From the NCBI GenBank assembly GCA_963995525.1, contig OZ023214.1:45791987-45855986 (forward strand): 64,000 nucleotides of DNA, written 5' to 3'. The translations under genes and the position numbers were made by a program. The notes under the pieces are model-generated. The model had not been told where the DNA came from. It saw nothing but the letters and a program-made list of their open reading frames with translations, and ran no database searches. This DNA comes from Escarpia spicata (Eukaryota; Annelida; Polychaeta; Sabellida; Siboglinidae). Positions 62,730 to 64,000 of the stretch are shown piece by piece; the stretch's first letter is position 1, and each line of letters opens with the position of its first letter.

Positions 62730-63285
62730 AAATATTATTATTATTATTATACAGTTACTTATTTCGCGCCAGGGTTCTCCAAAAATCCGGGCTCAGTGGC
62801 GCAACAAAACCAACAGATAAAGCGTCCTCTTACTCATGTACATAACAAAAGTCGTCAACTGCTGGGTGGAATTGCTAAGAAGCTAAGGAGGATATGCAAT
62901 ATTTAAAATATAGTAATTTAGAAGAGGGCGAAACTGAACTGTATTTCCTACTGATTTCCATATTCCTCCCTCGCACCTGCGCGATCCTCTCTCACTCTAG
63001 GCTGTTCACTGAGCCCCTTCGAGAGATCTCTTAGTACTGTCTCCCCATCTTCATTTCGGTCTTCCTCTTCTCCTTCTGGTGTTTCTGGTGTTCTCTTTTG
63101 TCAAACTCTCTTCGCTAACATGTCTGTATTAGTCATGCGCACCAATATCTGCTAATAACTACTTTCGTTATCATCTGTTTCCTCATTCCGATTTCTTTGC
63201 GTAATTCCCGCATCTCCGGTCTTCTCGTGTTGCAAATTCTGAGAATCCAGTTGTTATATGTGTATTAGCTGAAGTAATCGTCGAA
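62730..63285 (-). mobile_element. Probable retroelement fragment (copy B)
   Basis: Matches 49600-50235, including the ATTATTATTATT tail and GTCGTCAACTGCTGGGTGGA. In copy B it lies directly next to the SINE array. Confidence 0.4.
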
Positions 63286-63439
63286 GTGTCAGCAGGGTAT
63301 GTAGTTTGTTTAGAAAAATAAAGTTATTTTCTGTTGATAAAAAATTTTAAATATGGTTTACAAGTCTTTTATTGAGACTGTTCTTTGCTTTTCGTTAATT
63401 TGCTGGTATTTCAACCCGAGTGTTAAAACAAGAACAGTT

Positions 63440-63690
63440 TATAGAAGTGTGTACGTGTTAGCTCCAAAATATTTGTAGAGACTCAAAGAGACATCACTCC
63501 GTTTTGTGAACAACAGGTACTTAGGAAGGGACGTTCTATTTTTAGCCAATGATAGTCATGCTCTATATCCCATGTTTGAGACTCTGCCGTCGGGCAGCCG
63601 TTTTAGGTGCCGCTCGTGCAAAACAAACCGTAAGAAATTAGATTTTATTCCTGTTGCTATCAGTCTTTTTAACGAAGTGAAATGAATGTA
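63440..63690 (+). mobile_element. LINE C-terminal fragment
   Basis: Plus-strand text FVNNRYLGRDVLFLANDSHA, then LPSGSRFRCRSCKTNRKKLD and FIPVAISLFNEV is a typical non-LTR C-terminus, open except one early stop near 63478. Confidence 0.65.
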
Positions 63691-63825
63691 GTGTGTGTGT
63701 ATGTTTTATATATTTAGTGGTTACAGTGTGAAGAAATGCACTCCATGTGTTCACGTGATAAATTATTCTTTTTGTGACCATGATGAAGTGAGCCAGTAAT
63801 ACGCTGTTACCTATGTTGTATTTTA

Positions 63826-63827
<2 letters not shown>

Positions 63828-63890
<63 letters not shown>
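63828..63890. repeat. (TA)n microsatellite
   Basis: About 60 bp of TA shortly after the LINE end. Confidence 0.95.
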
Positions 63891-63893
<3 letters not shown>

Positions 63894-64000
63894 TTGATCA
63901 ATCGATACTCATTTTCATATTTTTTTTTGACGCTACAATAATCCACATGACGTCACTATACTCCACGGATCATTGCAGATAAATTGTGTCCCAACTAAGA

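Overview
The window is nuclear DNA of an animal. It has spliced genes with GT-AG introns, non-LTR retrotransposon fragments, tRNA-derived SINEs, inverted-repeat DNA transposons and very long microsatellites. Its SINE types and small secreted YWTD proteins suggest an aquatic invertebrate, perhaps a lophotrochozoan, but the phylum cannot be fixed from this sequence. Most long open frames here are low-complexity repeats; the real coding signal is in short phased exons.

Region 1 (1-16006, minus strand). Ten exons of one gene are recognisable as the haem-regulated eIF2-alpha kinase HRI (EIF2AK1). They run from an N-terminal helical region (16006) through the glycine-rich loop and beta-3 lysine (13.4-12.3 kb) and an acidic kinase insert to the hinge exon (1627). 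The catalytic-loop half lies beyond the left edge. Introns carry LINE copies, SINEs, a foldback element and a 1.7-kb tandem duplication that has doubled one in-phase insert exon.

Region 2 (16-26 kb). No gene was recognised. It holds decayed LINEs (20.0-22.3 kb), a MITE with internal tandem repeats (22.4-23.1 kb), hAT-like ends, a SINE and simple repeats.

Region 3 (26.3-33.3 kb, plus strand). A complete nine-exon gene for a small secreted protein with LDL-receptor class B (YWTD) repeats; all exon phases agree. One intron has a GC donor and another holds an 815-bp MITE with a TTA target duplication.

Region 4 (33-53 kb). A paralogue of that gene lies on the minus strand (exons from 52945 to 45995), tail-to-tail with the first. 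Between them are old minisatellites, a mixed tetranucleotide array and a 3.2-kb inverted-repeat transposon (40.85-44.09 kb). The transposon carries a broken gene of an uncharacterised animal family with an XPG-like acidic motif.

Region 5 (53.6-63.3 kb). A direct, shortened duplicate of 33.0-50.2 kb. It has an orphan copy of the plus gene's last exon and orphan copies of two exons of the minus gene, all open. It lacks the transposon, so it serves as a natural comparison site. It also contains a three-fold tandem of a tRNA-like SINE unit. The window ends in a LINE fragment and a TA repeat.
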